This document shows, one piece after another, positions 25,523 to 33,484 of a stretch of 34,289 nt of DNA; the stretch's first letter is position 1, and each line of letters starts with the position of its first letter. The notes beneath the pieces were generated by a model. It searched no databases. It was given only the letters and a program-made list of their open reading frames with translations, and was not told where the DNA came from. The stretch is from Bacteroidota bacterium (GTDB taxonomy: Bacteria > Bacteroidota > Bacteroidia > CAILMK01): the NCBI GenBank assembly GCA_013287095.1, contig JABDEJ010000012.1:1-34289 (forward strand), written 5' to 3'. Both the position numbers and the translations under genes were made by a program.

Positions 25523-26464
25523 ATGAAAAAAGGCCTTGTATCATTTTTTGGAATTTTCTCTTTGTTTTCCTTTGGAAAACTTCTTCATCACCCTACCATA
25601 GAGGGCGAAAGCCAGAAACCCGAAAAAATCCACGAAAAGGACGAAATTAAAACTACATCTATCGTTTCTGATGAACTTGCATTTGCAGGACAACCCGTAC
25701 CAATGGCCACCCCGGCCGTAAAACGCAGGTTTTATACAGAACTTGCCACTTCCAAATACTGGCGCTTTATCGCGACCAATCTCACCGTTAAATCAGACAG
25801 GTACTTCCCTGTCGTCAGACCCATTCTTAAAAAATACGGAATACCCGACGATTTCAAATATATCCCATTGATGGAGAGCGGATTCACCAATAAGGTATCT
25901 GTTTCCGGTGCAGCCGGCCCTTGGCAATTAATGCCTGAAACAGCAAAACATTACGGCCTGCTCATGAATAACCAGATTGACGAGAGGTATAATCTGGCAC
26001 TCTCGACAGACGCAGCCTGCAAATACATCGCTCACCTGCATCATCAATTGGGTGACTGGACCCTTGCTGCCGCTGCCTTTAACAAAGGCCTGGACGGTAT
26101 TAAGAATGCCGTGGCGAGGCAAAAAACAGCTTCCTACTATACCCTGAAGCTTAACCCGCAGGCTCAGCACTATGTTTTCCGCATCCTGGCTACAAAAGAA
26201 GTCGTCGAACATCCATCGAGGCATGGATTTATAAATAAAGCAGCACATTTTCATTACAGCATCCCGACTTTAAGGATAAAAGTAAATAACTCCATTACCA
26301 ACCTGTCGGCATTTGCTAAAAAGCATGGCATTTCACTTCAAACTTTAAGGGCATATAATCCATGGCTCAGGGCAAACCGCTTTGACAATCCCGGCAGAAA
26401 GGTCTGTTACCTGGAAATACCATTGCTGAATGAGTTCTATGTGCCGAAGGTAAATGCGATATAA
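25523..26464 (+). CDS. Lytic murein transglycosylase with C-terminal LysM-like domain (MltD-like)
   Basis: 313 residues. An N-terminal hydrophobic segment (LVSFFGIFSLFSFGKLL) suggests export. The SLT catalytic domain covers about 90-215: KYIPLMESGF with catalytic Glu118, SVSGAAGPWQLMPETAKHYGL, DERYNLALSTDAACKYIAHL and LAAAAFNKGLDGI. A LysM-like peptidoglycan-binding segment lies near 252-300 (SITNLSAFAKKHGISLQTLRAYNPWL). It cleaves the glycan backbone of peptidoglycan to anhydro-muropeptides and acts in wall remodelling or turnover. A hairpin separates it from the TPR lipoproteins upstream. Confidence 0.9.
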   Translation: MKKGLVSFFGIFSLFSFGKLLHHPTIEGESQKPEKIHEKDEIKTTSIVSDELAFAGQPVPMATPAVKRRFYTELATSKYWRFIATNLTVKSDRYFPVVRPILKKYGIPDDFKYIPLMESGFTNKVSVSGAAGPWQLMPETAKHYGLLMNNQIDERYNLALSTDAACKYIAHLHHQLGDWTLAAAAFNKGLDGIKNAVARQKTASYYTLKLNPQAQHYVFRILATKEVVEHPSRHGFINKAAHFHYSIPTLRIKVNNSITNLSAFAKKHGISLQTLRAYNPWLRANRFDNPGRKVCYLEIPLLNEFYVPKVNAI

Positions 26465-26494
26465 GGACTTTTCGAACTGCGGCTATTTTTGCCT

Positions 26495-26821
26495 CTATTC
26501 AATTTCTTTAAGCAGGAGCAGCAATTCCACGTCATTGATATTGGATCTTTCTGATTTATCATAGATCGAAATCAGGAAAACAGTCGTTTCCTCAATATAG
26601 AGATATGTAATGACCCTTGCGCCTGCGAATTTTCCTTTGCCTTTACTTGCAATTGCAAGTCTGATTTTATAGCAATCGTGACCGATTGATACACCTGATT
26701 TAGGATTCTCAACAAGTTGGTCAATTAGTTCTGCATATTCATCTTTAAGGGAGGGATATTTTTTCGCTAGTCTCTTTAGTTCCCCTTTAAATTTGGGAGT
26801 AGCTATAATATTATAGCTCAT
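26495..26821 (-). CDS. RelE/ParE-type toxin
   Basis: 108 residues. The order YNIIATPKFKGELKRLAKKY (helical N-terminus), NPKSGVSIGHDCYKIRLAI, ARVITYLYIEETTVFLISIYDKSERSN fits the RelE/ParE superfamily, whose members are small ribosome-dependent mRNA nucleases or gyrase inhibitors; which of these applies is not evident. It overlaps its upstream partner by 11 nt, the usual antitoxin-first order. It is convergent with the lytic transglycosylase. Confidence 0.85.
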   Translation of the reverse strand: MSYNIIATPKFKGELKRLAKKYPSLKDEYAELIDQLVENPKSGVSIGHDCYKIRLAIASKGKGKFAGARVITYLYIEETTVFLISIYDKSERSNINDVELLLLLKEIE

Positions 26822-27026
26822 GCAATAAAGCTTTGGCAGATATCCCTTTAAGTTTCCCTTTTTTGATCAGGTTTACTTCATGGACGGACTCCTTAATGTC
26901 CTTCATTATTTGTTCTTTGGTTGGCTCATCATCCAACCCGACTTCCTTAATAAAGCCCAGATTTTTTATCAATTCCATGAAAAAGGGGTATTTTTTCTCA
27001 GGAACACTTATTGTTATTTGTTTCAT
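26811..27026 (-). CDS. Antitoxin of the RelE/ParE-type pair
   Basis: 71 residues. It has a beta-strand start typical of ribbon or Phd-like antitoxins (MKQITISVPEKKYPFFMELI), an acidic middle (DDEPTKEQIMKDIKESVHEV) and a C-terminal toxin-binding tail (KGISAKALLHEL). This small-protein pattern is common in Bacteroidota ahead of RelE-like toxins. It would neutralise the toxin and repress the operon. The ATG at 27026 is the first in frame. No TAnnTTTG box was seen. Confidence 0.8.
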   Translation of the reverse strand: MKQITISVPEKKYPFFMELIKNLGFIKEVGLDDEPTKEQIMKDIKESVHEVNLIKKGKLKGISAKALLHEL

Positions 27027-27176
27027 TGTTTGATTCTTATCATTCAGGATGTCCTAAAATGGGCAATGCAAATTTAATGGAAATAGTTCCGTCTTGGAAA
27101 TTGCTCAGCGTTTTCTTTTCAAAGGCCGAGAAACGACTAAGCATCAGATTTGGCTCCAAATCCCCCAAATTTCCCT

Positions 27177-27184
27177 TAACTTTG
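27177..27184 (+). promoter_or_regulatory. -7 promoter box TAACTTTG for uvrA
   Basis: Full TAnnTTTG match in the 235-bp gap 27027-27261, giving an untranslated leader of about 70 nt, much longer than for most genes here. I see no LexA-type palindrome and no gene in the gap. Confidence 0.45.
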
Positions 27185-27261
27185 CAGGTCGGAAAATCCA
27201 TAAGAACTACAATTGGAACCCTCCTCGCAATATATTGTTGATATAGGGTTTAATACTAAGA

Positions 27262-30162
27262 ATGATCTCAGCAAAAGCCCCAAAGTCACCCGGTAAGAAA
27301 TCTTCCTCGAAAGGAAAAGAAACTCCAAAACCTATTCAGGATGAGGTAGTTGAAAACGGTACCATCGAAATTTTCGGTGCGCGCGAACACAACCTCAAAG
27401 ATATTGACCTGGTATTGCCTCGCAATAAACTTATCGTGTTCACCGGCCTCAGTGGCAGCGGCAAATCCTCTCTCGCATTTGATACCATCTATGCCGAAGG
27501 GCAGCGTCGCTACATGGAAACATTCTCGGCTTATGCGCGACAGTTTATGGGCAACATGCAGCGCCCTGATGTGGACAAGATCAACGGACTGAGCCCTGTA
27601 ATTTCTATTGAGCAAAAAACCGTCAGCAAAAACCCGAGGTCCACCGTCGGTACCATTACTGAAATCTATGACTTTCTCAGGCTCCTTTTTGCACGCGGGT
27701 CTGATGCCTATTCCTATGTGACCGGCAAGAAGATGGTGCGCTTTACCGATGAACAGATTCTGAGCGCCATTATGGAGCAGTTTACCGGCAAATCAATATA
27801 TCTGCTTGCCCCGCTGGTTCGGCGTCGTAAGGGACACTATAGAGAGCTTTTTGAAGGCCTTCAGAAGTCGGGGTATAGCAAAGTACGTGTGGATGGAGAT
27901 GTGCAGCAGATCGTGCCTAAAATGCAGCTCAGCCGCTACAAGATCCATGATGTAGAACTGGTGGTAGATATCCTGAAAGTTTCTGAAGAAAGCAAACAAA
28001 GGCTTCGCGGTTCTATGGATCTTGCTTTCCGCCAGGGGAATGGCTCTATAGCGATTCTTGATTCTGAAACGGACGAACAGCGCTTTTTCAGCCGGAACCT
28101 TATGTGCCTCGATTCGGGTATATCTTATGATGAGCCGCAGCCGAACTCTTTCTCCTTCAATTCGCCTTATGGATGGTGCCCCAAATGCAAGGGACTCGGA
28201 TTTTCGTACCAATTTGAACTCGATGATATTTTTCCCAATAAATCACTAAGCATTAAGGAAGGCGCTATTGCTCCCTGGGGAAAGGATGTTGATTATTGGA
28301 ATGCCTGTAAGTTAAAAGCTGTACTCATAAAACACGGATATAAAGGCACTGAACCCATCAGCCAGTTGTCTGAAGATTGCATCAATGAAATCCTCTACGG
28401 CAGCGAAGAAAAAATAAAAGTAGACTACAATTATACTGAAGTAAGCGTTGATAATGATGGGATTGTAGATTATTTCGAAAAAGTGCTGATCAGCAATACC
28501 GGAGACGATCTGAAAGAAAATCTTGAGAATATCGGTCACCTGGCCAACTGCCCCGAATGCAACGGCTACCGCCTGAAAAAAGAAGCCTTGTATTTTAAAG
28601 TCGGTGATAAAAACATCGGCGAAGCCTCTGTGCTACAGCTTGATCATTTTTATGAGTGGATCATGGAACAGGTGGGCAATCTTAACTACAAAACCAAACA
28701 GGTTGCCGGTGAGATACTTAAAGAGATCGTAACCCGAACCAGGTTCCTGCTGGATGTGGGATTGGATTACCTCACGCTGCACCGCGGCGCTTACTCGCTT
28801 TCAGGTGGTGAGGCACAGCGGATCAGGCTGGCCACACAGATCGGTTCGCAGTTGATCAATGTGACTTATATCCTTGATGAGCCAAGCATCGGTCTGCACC
28901 AGCGCGATAATATGCGGCTCATTGACGCCCTTAAAAACCTGAGAGACATCGGCAATACGGTCATCGTGGTGGAGCATGACAAGGAGATGATCCTGAACAG
29001 CGACTATGTGGTGGACCTCGGCCCGGGTGCGGGTGTACATGGTGGCAAGATCGTGACCGAAGGTACGGTGGATCAACTCATGGATACCGAAAGCATTACC
29101 ACAAAATACCTGCAGGGCACCCTTTCCATTCCCATCCCTGAAAAGAGGCGGCCGGGATCCGGCGAATTCCTGGAACTCAATGGCGCCAAAGGGCATAACC
29201 TCAAGAATGTAAATATTAAACTGCCCCTGGGCACATTGATCTGTGTGACAGGTGTTTCCGGCAGCGGAAAATCATCCCTGATCACCGATACATTGTATCC
29301 TGTTCTTAAAAAATATTATTACCGCAGTTCCGCTTATGCCCTGCCGCACAAGAGTGTAGAAGGCCTCAAGCTGCTCGATAAGGTGATTGAAATAGACCAG
29401 AGCCCGATAGGGCGCACGCCGCGCAGCAACCCATCTACGTACACCGGTGTTTTTACCCATATCCGCGCGCTGTTTACCCAGCTGCCCGAAGCCAAAATAC
29501 GCGGGTACCAGCCGGGCAGGTTTTCGTTTAATGTGAAAGGCGGCCGTTGCGAAGAATGTGGCGGCGCGGGACTCAAAGTGATTGAAATGAATTTCCTGCC
29601 GGATGTATATGTGGAATGCCCCGTATGCCTCGGCAAAAGATATAACCGCGAAACCCTGGAAGTACGGTACAAAGGCAAGTCTATCAGCGATGTACTGGAC
29701 ATGACGGTGGAACATTCCATTGAGTTTTTTGAAAACATCCCGGCCATTAAAAGGCATGTAAAAACCCTGAATGATGTGGGCCTTGGTTACATCAGGCTCG
29801 GGCAGTCATCTACCACCCTCTCGGGCGGGGAAGCGCAACGGGTGAAACTGGCTACCGAACTCGCGAAAAAAGACACCGGCAAAACTTTTTATATACTGGA
29901 CGAACCCACCACCGGCCTGCATTTTGAAGACATACGCATCCTGATGGACGTCCTTAACAAGCTGGTGGACAGGGGAAATACGGTCCTTGTGATTGAACAC
30001 AATATGGACGTGATTAAGATGGCGGACCATATCATTGACATGGGCCCAGAGGGCGGCGACAAAGGCGGCAAAATCGTAGCCGAAGGCACACCCGAACAAG
30101 TGATCAAAAACAAAAAAAGCATCACCGGGCAGTACCTTGCTATGGAAATGAAGCCGATGTGA
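27262..30162 (+). CDS. uvrA: Excinuclease ABC subunit UvrA
   Basis: 966 residues, slightly longer than the usual 940 because of a Lys/Ser/Pro-rich N-terminal tail of about 30 residues. Two ABC modules are present: Walker [10 protein letters not shown] (62-70) and [10 protein letters not shown] (about 663), signatures [12 protein letters not shown] (about 513) and [12 protein letters not shown] (about 851), and Walker B segments [10 protein letters not shown] and [10 protein letters not shown]. Zinc-binding cysteines occur in CPKC (about 305), CPEC (about 430), CEEC (about 762) and CPVC (about 786). With UvrB it recognises DNA damage in nucleotide excision repair, as a DNA-bound ATPase dimer. 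A 16-bp tandem repeat starts inside its last codons. Confidence 0.97.
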   Translation: MISAKAPKSPGKKSSSKGKETPKPIQDEVVENGTIEIFGAREHNLKDIDLVLPRNKLIVFTGLSGSGKSSLAFDTIYAEGQRRYMETFSAYARQFMGNMQRPDVDKINGLSPVISIEQKTVSKNPRSTVGTITEIYDFLRLLFARGSDAYSYVTGKKMVRFTDEQILSAIMEQFTGKSIYLLAPLVRRRKGHYRELFEGLQKSGYSKVRVDGDVQQIVPKMQLSRYKIHDVELVVDILKVSEESKQRLRGSMDLAFRQGNGSIAILDSETDEQRFFSRNLMCLDSGISYDEPQPNSFSFNSPYGWCPKCKGLGFSYQFELDDIFPNKSLSIKEGAIAPWGKDVDYWNACKLKAVLIKHGYKGTEPISQLSEDCINEILYGSEEKIKVDYNYTEVSVDNDGIVDYFEKVLISNTGDDLKENLENIGHLANCPECNGYRLKKEALYFKVGDKNIGEASVLQLDHFYEWIMEQVGNLNYKTKQVAGEILKEIVTRTRFLLDVGLDYLTLHRGAYSLSGGEAQRIRLATQIGSQLINVTYILDEPSIGLHQRDNMRLIDALKNLRDIGNTVIVVEHDKEMILNSDYVVDLGPGAGVHGGKIVTEGTVDQLMDTESITTKYLQGTLSIPIPEKRRPGSGEFLELNGAKGHNLKNVNIKLPLGTLICVTGVSGSGKSSLITDTLYPVLKKYYYRSSAYALPHKSVEGLKLLDKVIEIDQSPIGRTPRSNPSTYTGVFTHIRALFTQLPEAKIRGYQPGRFSFNVKGGRCEECGGAGLKVIEMNFLPDVYVECPVCLGKRYNRETLEVRYKGKSISDVLDMTVEHSIEFFENIPAIKRHVKTLNDVGLGYIRLGQSSTTLSGGEAQRVKLATELAKKDTGKTFYILDEPTTGLHFEDIRILMDVLNKLVDRGNTVLVIEHNMDVIKMADHIIDMGPEGGDKGGKIVAEGTPEQVIKNKKSITGQYLAMEMKPM

Positions 30163-30188
30163 TGATGTGCTAATGTGATGATGTGCTA
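30157..30188 (+). repeat. 16-bp tandem repeat at the uvrA stop
   Basis: ATGTGATGATGTGCTA occurs twice head to tail; the first copy contains the uvrA stop codon. A related sequence (GTGTTGATGTGATAATGAG) follows the KilA-N gene at about 32967. Confidence 0.8.
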
Positions 30189-30215
30189 ATTGGCTAACGC
30201 ACAAGTGATCAATAC

Positions 30216-30305
30216 TGTCATTTCGACGATAGGAGAAATCTGATACTGGCATACTCATACCCTCAAACTCTCTTGTCATTTCGACGATAGGAGAAATCTG
30301 ATACT
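30216..30305 (+). repeat. Direct repeat of a 32-bp GTCATTTCGACGA element
   Basis: Identical 32-bp copies at 30216-30247 and 30274-30305 (58-bp period), each with core GTCATTTCGACGATAGGAG. This core resembles an intergenic repeat common in Bacteroidota genomes. A degenerate CTTGCGTCAGCCC header follows at about 30305-30317. The whole gap 30163-30374 holds only repeats and one promoter box. Confidence 0.85.
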
Positions 30306-30337
30306 CTTGCGTCAGCCCTAAGTGGATTTATTTTTAT

Positions 30338-30345
30338 TATTTTTG
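30338..30345 (+). promoter_or_regulatory. -7 promoter box TATTTTTG for the 30.4-kb toxin-antitoxin pair
   Basis: Full TAnnTTTG match 29 nt before the GTG start at 30375. Confidence 0.5.
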
Positions 30346-30374
30346 CGTTGGATAAGATATAAACACTTCATACT

Positions 30375-30584
30375 GTGCAAACGCTTACGATTGATATATT
30401 AAACGAAAAGGCCGTAAAACTCCTGAAAGATCTGGAGAACCTGAAGTTGATAAGGGTACGTAAAAAAGCCACCCCTGCCAAAAAAACTGCGAATTTGGTA
30501 GAAAAATACAACGGCGCCATGAAAAAGGAGCCCCTGAATGATATTGATTCCCAATTAAAAGAGCTTCGAAACGCATGGCAGTAA
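30375..30584 (+). CDS. Antitoxin (VapB-like) of PIN pair
   Basis: 69 residues from a GTG start; no ATG precedes the conserved part. A beta-strand start (QTLTIDILNEKAVKLLKDL) is followed by a basic stretch (KLIRVRKKATPAKKT) and a charged C-terminal helix (LKELRNAWQ) suited to wrapping a toxin. It overlaps the following PIN gene by 10 nt, the classic antitoxin-first order. Expected to neutralise the toxin and autoregulate the promoter. Confidence 0.8.
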   Translation: MQTLTIDILNEKAVKLLKDLENLKLIRVRKKATPAKKTANLVEKYNGAMKKEPLNDIDSQLKELRNAWQ

Positions 30585-30967
30585 AATACCTTTGGGATAC
30601 CAATAAGGTTATTTACTTTTTGCCAAAGCAGTTCCCTCACCCTGCTGAAAAATTTGTTGTCGATCTCACAAAAGATGCGAAACCTGCTATTTCTTTCGTG
30701 ACCGAAATTGAATTGCTTTGCTGGAAATCAACTGACCAGAAAAGCCTTGATATCATAAACAGTTTTATCAGTGATTGCGATGTAATTGAATTAGACCAAT
30801 CCATAAAATTAAAGACTGTAGATATCCGTAAAACCTATAGAACCAAATTGCCCGATGCCATTATTGCCGCAACGGCTATAGTTAATGGCATGACGCTCAT
30901 TACAGGCAATGTTTCTGATTTCAGCATTGTTAGTGGACTGAAAATCATTAATCCATGGGATATTTGA
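30575..30967 (+). CDS. PIN-domain toxin (VapC-like)
   Basis: 130 residues, ATG start inside the antitoxin's last codons. PIN acidic residues are D8 in LWDTN, E44/E46 in FVTEIELL, D94 in KLPDAIIAATA and D115 in GNVSDF. VapC-like toxins are metal-dependent ribonucleases that cut tRNA or rRNA; the target is not predictable here. This protein belongs to the ordinary antitoxin-first VapBC layout, unlike the PIN modules at 19927 and 31341. Confidence 0.88.
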   Translation: MAVKYLWDTNKVIYFLPKQFPHPAEKFVVDLTKDAKPAISFVTEIELLCWKSTDQKSLDIINSFISDCDVIELDQSIKLKTVDIRKTYRTKLPDAIIAATAIVNGMTLITGNVSDFSIVSGLKIINPWDI

Positions 30968-30993
30968 TTGATAGAAAACCTTTAAGGGTTTAA

Positions 30994-31311
30994 ACTCACT
31001 CGCGCCAGCCAATTCCACTCTTTCGTTTTTCAAGGAGGGGAAATCCAGGATGATTTTGGAATTTGCAAGGCCGGAGTGGTTATTACCCTCTAACTCACTC
31101 GCGCCAGCCTCCCCCTTTGAAGGGGGCAGGGGGATGATCTTCAAAATCAAACACATACCCTCAAACTCATTCGCGTCAGCAATACTCCTCTCCTTCGTTT
31201 TTCAAGGAGGGGAAATCCGAGAGGATTTTGGAATTTGCAAGGCCGGAGTGGTTATTACCCGCAAACTCACTCGCGCCAGCCTCCCCCTTTGAAGGGGGCA
31301 GGGGGATGATC
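30994..31311 (+). repeat. Tandem pair of about 147-bp two-hairpin repeat units
   Basis: Unit 1 covers 30994-31139 and unit 2 covers 31165-31311, 25 bp apart. Each starts with ACTCAYTCGCGYCAGC, then CTTCGTTTTTCAAGGAGGGG, then GGAATTTGCAAGGCCGGAGT, then the header again, then a hairpin CCCCCTTTGAAGGGGG (31111-31126 and 31283-31298) and CAGGGGGATGATC. The layout resembles a BIME-like composite element. It fills the gap between two PIN genes. Partial copies occur at 31987 and 33009. Confidence 0.85.
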
Positions 31312-31327
31312 ACAAGCTAAGTTTTGC

Positions 31328-31335
31328 TAATTTTG
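31328..31335 (+). promoter_or_regulatory. -7 promoter box TAATTTTG for the second toxin-first PIN module
   Basis: Full TAnnTTTG match ending 5 nt before the ATG at 31341. The same box sequence and spacing are found before the homologous PIN gene at 20403. Confidence 0.6.
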
Positions 31336-31340
31336 CGAGA

Positions 31341-31799
31341 ATGATTCAGCGCGTATACATAGATACTTCTATTGTTGGAGGATATTTCGATGAGGAATTC
31401 ATAAAAGCAACACATAAACTTTTTGACAGATTGGAAACCGGGGATATGAAATTTGTCATTTCAGATTTACTGGAATTAGAGCTTGCAAATGCCCCTAAAC
31501 GTGTGAAGAATTTATTGTTAAACTATCCGGAACATTATTTTGAAAAAATAGAATTGACCAACGAAGTCCTTACCCTCGCAGATATGTATATTTCTGAAAA
31601 AGTAGTAGGTAAAACAAGCCTTGAAGATTGTCGTCACATAGCCCTTGCAACAATAAACAAGGTAGATGTGCTAGCCAGTTGGAACTTTAAACACATTGTA
31701 AACCTTGATAGAATTAAGGGATACAATTCCGTAAATTTAAGAATGGGGTATGCGTTGCTCGAAATAAGAAGCCCGATAGAACTGATTAGCTATGAATAA
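31341..31799 (+). CDS. PIN-domain protein, probable toxin ribonuclease (second copy)
   Basis: 152 residues, homologous to the PIN protein at 19927-20403 (85 of 152 identical without gaps, hand count). The most conserved blocks are YIDTS (D8), DEEF, NAP after E47, EKVVGxTSLxDCxHIALATIN (D96) and SWNFKHIV (N115). These fit a metal-dependent PIN nuclease site. The next gene starts inside its last codons (8-nt overlap) and is homologous to the small gene behind the other copy, so PIN and partner have stayed together. The promoter box lies 5 nt before the ATG. Confidence 0.87.
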   Translation: MIQRVYIDTSIVGGYFDEEFIKATHKLFDRLETGDMKFVISDLLELELANAPKRVKNLLLNYPEHYFEKIELTNEVLTLADMYISEKVVGKTSLEDCRHIALATINKVDVLASWNFKHIVNLDRIKGYNSVNLRMGYALLEIRSPIELISYE

Positions 31800-31953
31800 G
31801 AAAAAAACAAAAGCCTTTGACGCTGTAAAAATGATGCGGAATATCCGTGAAAAAATTGGCGCCGAAACCCAGGGTATGACTCTGGAGCAATTGAAATTAT
31901 ATATTGCTGATGGCATCAAAAAAAGCCACAAAGCGATACCGGTTAAGAAATAA
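31792..31953 (+). CDS. Small partner of PIN toxin, putative antitoxin (FDAVKxMR family, second copy)
   Basis: 53 residues: MNKKKTKAFDAVKMMRNIR, then a middle with MTLEQLKLYI and a basic tail (KKSHKAIPVKK). The ATG at 31792 overlaps the PIN stop by 8 nt. It matches the gene at 19800-19952 over a 30-residue core (13 identities, no gaps). High charge, short length and strict linkage to a PIN gene support an antitoxin role, but no DNA-binding motif is obvious. Placement after the toxin is unusual for PIN systems. Confidence 0.78.
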   Translation: MNKKKTKAFDAVKMMRNIREKIGAETQGMTLEQLKLYIADGIKKSHKAIPVKK

Positions 31954-31986
31954 TTTCATTGTGAAAATGCCTTAACCTCTTTTCAA

Positions 31987-32060
31987 ACTCACTCGCGTCA
32001 GCAAATTCCCCTCCTTCGTTTTTCAAGAAGGGGTGGCCTGAAAGGCCGGGGTGGTTTTTT
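31987..32060 (+). repeat. Partial copy of the ACTCACTCGCG repeat
   Basis: Header ACTCACTCGCGTCAGC at 31987-32002, then CCTCCTTCGTTTTTCAAGAAGGGG and AAGGCCGGGGTGGTT. The GGAATTTGC section and the second hairpin are missing. Confidence 0.75.
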
Positions 32061-32102
32061 CTCTCGAACTCTGACTCATTTTTGAAAATAGTATGGAATG
32101 TT

Positions 32103-32110
32103 TATTTTCG
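32103..32110 (+). promoter_or_regulatory. -7 box variant TATTTTCG for the KilA-N gene
   Basis: TAnnTTcG, one mismatch to consensus, 27 nt before the ATG at 32138. Confidence 0.35.
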
Positions 32111-32137
32111 TAGTAAATTAATAATCAGGCCAAACAG

Positions 32138-32962
32138 ATGTCAACTACAAGGAAATTACAAGTTAAAGGCAACGAAATAACCGTTATCAGCAATGGTGAA
32201 ATGGATTATATTTCACTCACCGACATGGTAAAAGGCTTTGGTGATGATACAATGATCTACAGTTGGATGAGAAACAGGAATACTGTAGAATTTATCGGGA
32301 TATGGGAAGAATTGAACAACCCCGCTTTTAAAGGTAACGAATTCGTAACCTTTAAAACCCAGGCCGGCCTCAACAGTTTCAATCTTACGCCAAGGAAATG
32401 GATAGAAGCTACCAATGCAATAGGCTTCATTTCCAAAGCAGGGCGCTATGGCGGCGGCACGTATGCCCACAAAGATATTGCATTCGAGTTTGGGATGTGG
32501 ATCAGCGCCGAATTCAAAATATACCTGATCAAAGAATTCCAACGCCTGAAAGAAGATGAAAATCTGAGACTGAAATCCGGATGGAGTTTTCAGCGGACAC
32601 TAGCCAAAGTAAACTATAAAATACATACCGACGCCATCAAGGAAAACCTTGTTCCTGAAAAACTTACGAAGCAACAAATAAATGATGTGTATGCCGGCGA
32701 AGCAGATCTTTTGAACATGGCTTTATTTGGCATGACTGCAAAAACATGGAGGGATGCAAACAAAGGCAAAGAAGGAAACATCCGCGATCATGCCACCCTC
32801 GAGCAACTCGTTGTCCTCTCAAATCTTGAAAGCCTCAATGCCGTTTTAATTCATCAGGGACTCACACAGCCTCAAAGAATTACGCAGTTGAATGATATCG
32901 CCATTCAACAAATGAAATCACTATCCGGAAATAAACAGTTGAACAAGCTGAAAACCAATTAG
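32138..32962 (+). CDS. KilA-N domain protein
   Basis: 274 residues, no signal peptide. The N-terminal KilA-N domain (about 20-140) shows YISLTDMVKGFGDD, SWMRNRNTVEFIGIWE, NLTPRKWIEATNAIGF and the hallmark YAHKDIAFEFGMWISAEFK. KilA-N domains bind DNA and are typical of phage and large-virus proteins. The C-terminal part (about 150-274) has KLTKQQINDVYAGEADLLNM, GMTAKTWRDANKG and a helical end. This two-part form occurs widely on Bacteroidota chromosomes. Function unknown; its presence marks an accessory, possibly phage-derived region. The last 53 bp before the C-terminus are duplicated at 33861-33913. Confidence 0.85.
   Translation: MSTTRKLQVKGNEITVISNGEMDYISLTDMVKGFGDDTMIYSWMRNRNTVEFIGIWEELNNPAFKGNEFVTFKTQAGLNSFNLTPRKWIEATNAIGFISKAGRYGGGTYAHKDIAFEFGMWISAEFKIYLIKEFQRLKEDENLRLKSGWSFQRTLAKVNYKIHTDAIKENLVPEKLTKQQINDVYAGEADLLNMALFGMTAKTWRDANKGKEGNIRDHATLEQLVVLSNLESLNAVLIHQGLTQPQRITQLNDIAIQQMKSLSGNKQLNKLKTN
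32901..32953 (+). repeat. 53-bp direct repeat, left copy (3' end of the KilA-N gene)
   Basis: Identical to 33861-33913 except for one base (G at 32947, A at 33907); the offset is exactly 960 bp. It encodes IQQMKSLSGNKQLNKLK of the KilA-N protein. The two copies bracket a repeat element and the vapBC pair. Confidence 0.95.
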
Positions 32963-33008
32963 TCACTGTGTTGATGTGATAATGAGACAATTGCTTTCGC
33001 ATTCAAAC

Positions 33009-33122
33009 ACTCATTCGCGTCAGCAATATTCCCCTCTTTCGTTTTTCAATGAGGGGAAATCCGGGAGGATTTTGGAATTTGCAAGGCCAGCCTGTCCTGA
33101 CTTCTTTGGGAGGGTGGTTTAT
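33009..33122 (+). repeat. Partial, interrupted copy of the ACTCATTCGCG repeat
   Basis: Header ACTCATTCGCGTCAGC at 33009-33024, then CCCTCTTTCGTTTTTCAATG, then GGAATTTGCAAGGCC. About 25 bp of different sequence then precede a GGGTGGTT end. It lies inside the segment bounded by the 53-bp direct repeats. The gap 32963-33238 holds this element and one promoter box; no gene was seen. Confidence 0.75.
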
Positions 33123-33203
33123 ACTCCGTCGAATTCAATGGGTTTAAAAACCGATCTGGAACCAGACAAAAAGCGGATGCGATGAATATTGAACCAATTC
33201 CAG

Positions 33204-33211
33204 TATTTTTG
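33204..33211 (+). promoter_or_regulatory. -7 promoter box TATTTTTG for the vapBC pair
   Basis: Full TAnnTTTG match 27 nt before the antitoxin ATG at 33239; the same box and similar spacing precede the pair at 30375. Confidence 0.5.
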
Positions 33212-33238
33212 TGTAAGTTTTAACATAAATTTGTTCCA

Positions 33239-33484
33239 ATGAAAGTAGTGCTTGATATACAGGATAATAAAGTAGATTATATACTTAACTGGCTTAAGCA
33301 ATTCAATTTTGTTAAAATAAGCATTGGAAAAAACGCCAAAGCAAAGGCTGAAGCAGAAGAATTGAAAAACAAAGCGGCCCGCCAAAACAAAATGCAGGAA
33401 ATGCTCTTGAAAGGGCCAGTTATGACTGACGCTCAATATCATGATTTCCTTGAAAAACGCAATCAATTCTCCGCTTGGAAATAA
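33239..33484 (+). CDS. Antitoxin (VapB-like)
   Basis: 81 residues. It has a beta-strand start (MKVVLDIQDNKVDYILNWL), a basic, alanine-rich linker (GKNAKAKAEAEELKNKA) and a C-terminal toxin-binding end (LLKGPVMTDAQYHDFLEKR) like those of Bacteroidota antitoxins ahead of VapC. It overlaps the toxin gene by 10 nt. It lies within the segment bounded by the 53-bp direct repeats, which suggests the pair was inserted as a unit. Confidence 0.82.
   Translation: MKVVLDIQDNKVDYILNWLKQFNFVKISIGKNAKAKAEAEELKNKAARQNKMQEMLLKGPVMTDAQYHDFLEKRNQFSAWK

Noticed and set aside
27011..27241. 76-codon plus-strand open frame between the RelE-type antitoxin and uvrA
   Set aside because: No family resemblance; it contains the uvrA promoter box and overlaps the antitoxin start.
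27793..30279. Several antisense open frames (up to 161 codons) within uvrA
   Set aside because: They are shadows of a strongly conserved gene with full UvrA motifs.
30216..31311. CRISPR array
   Set aside because: The repeats are few, of mixed families, contain hairpins, and lack regular unique spacers or cas genes.
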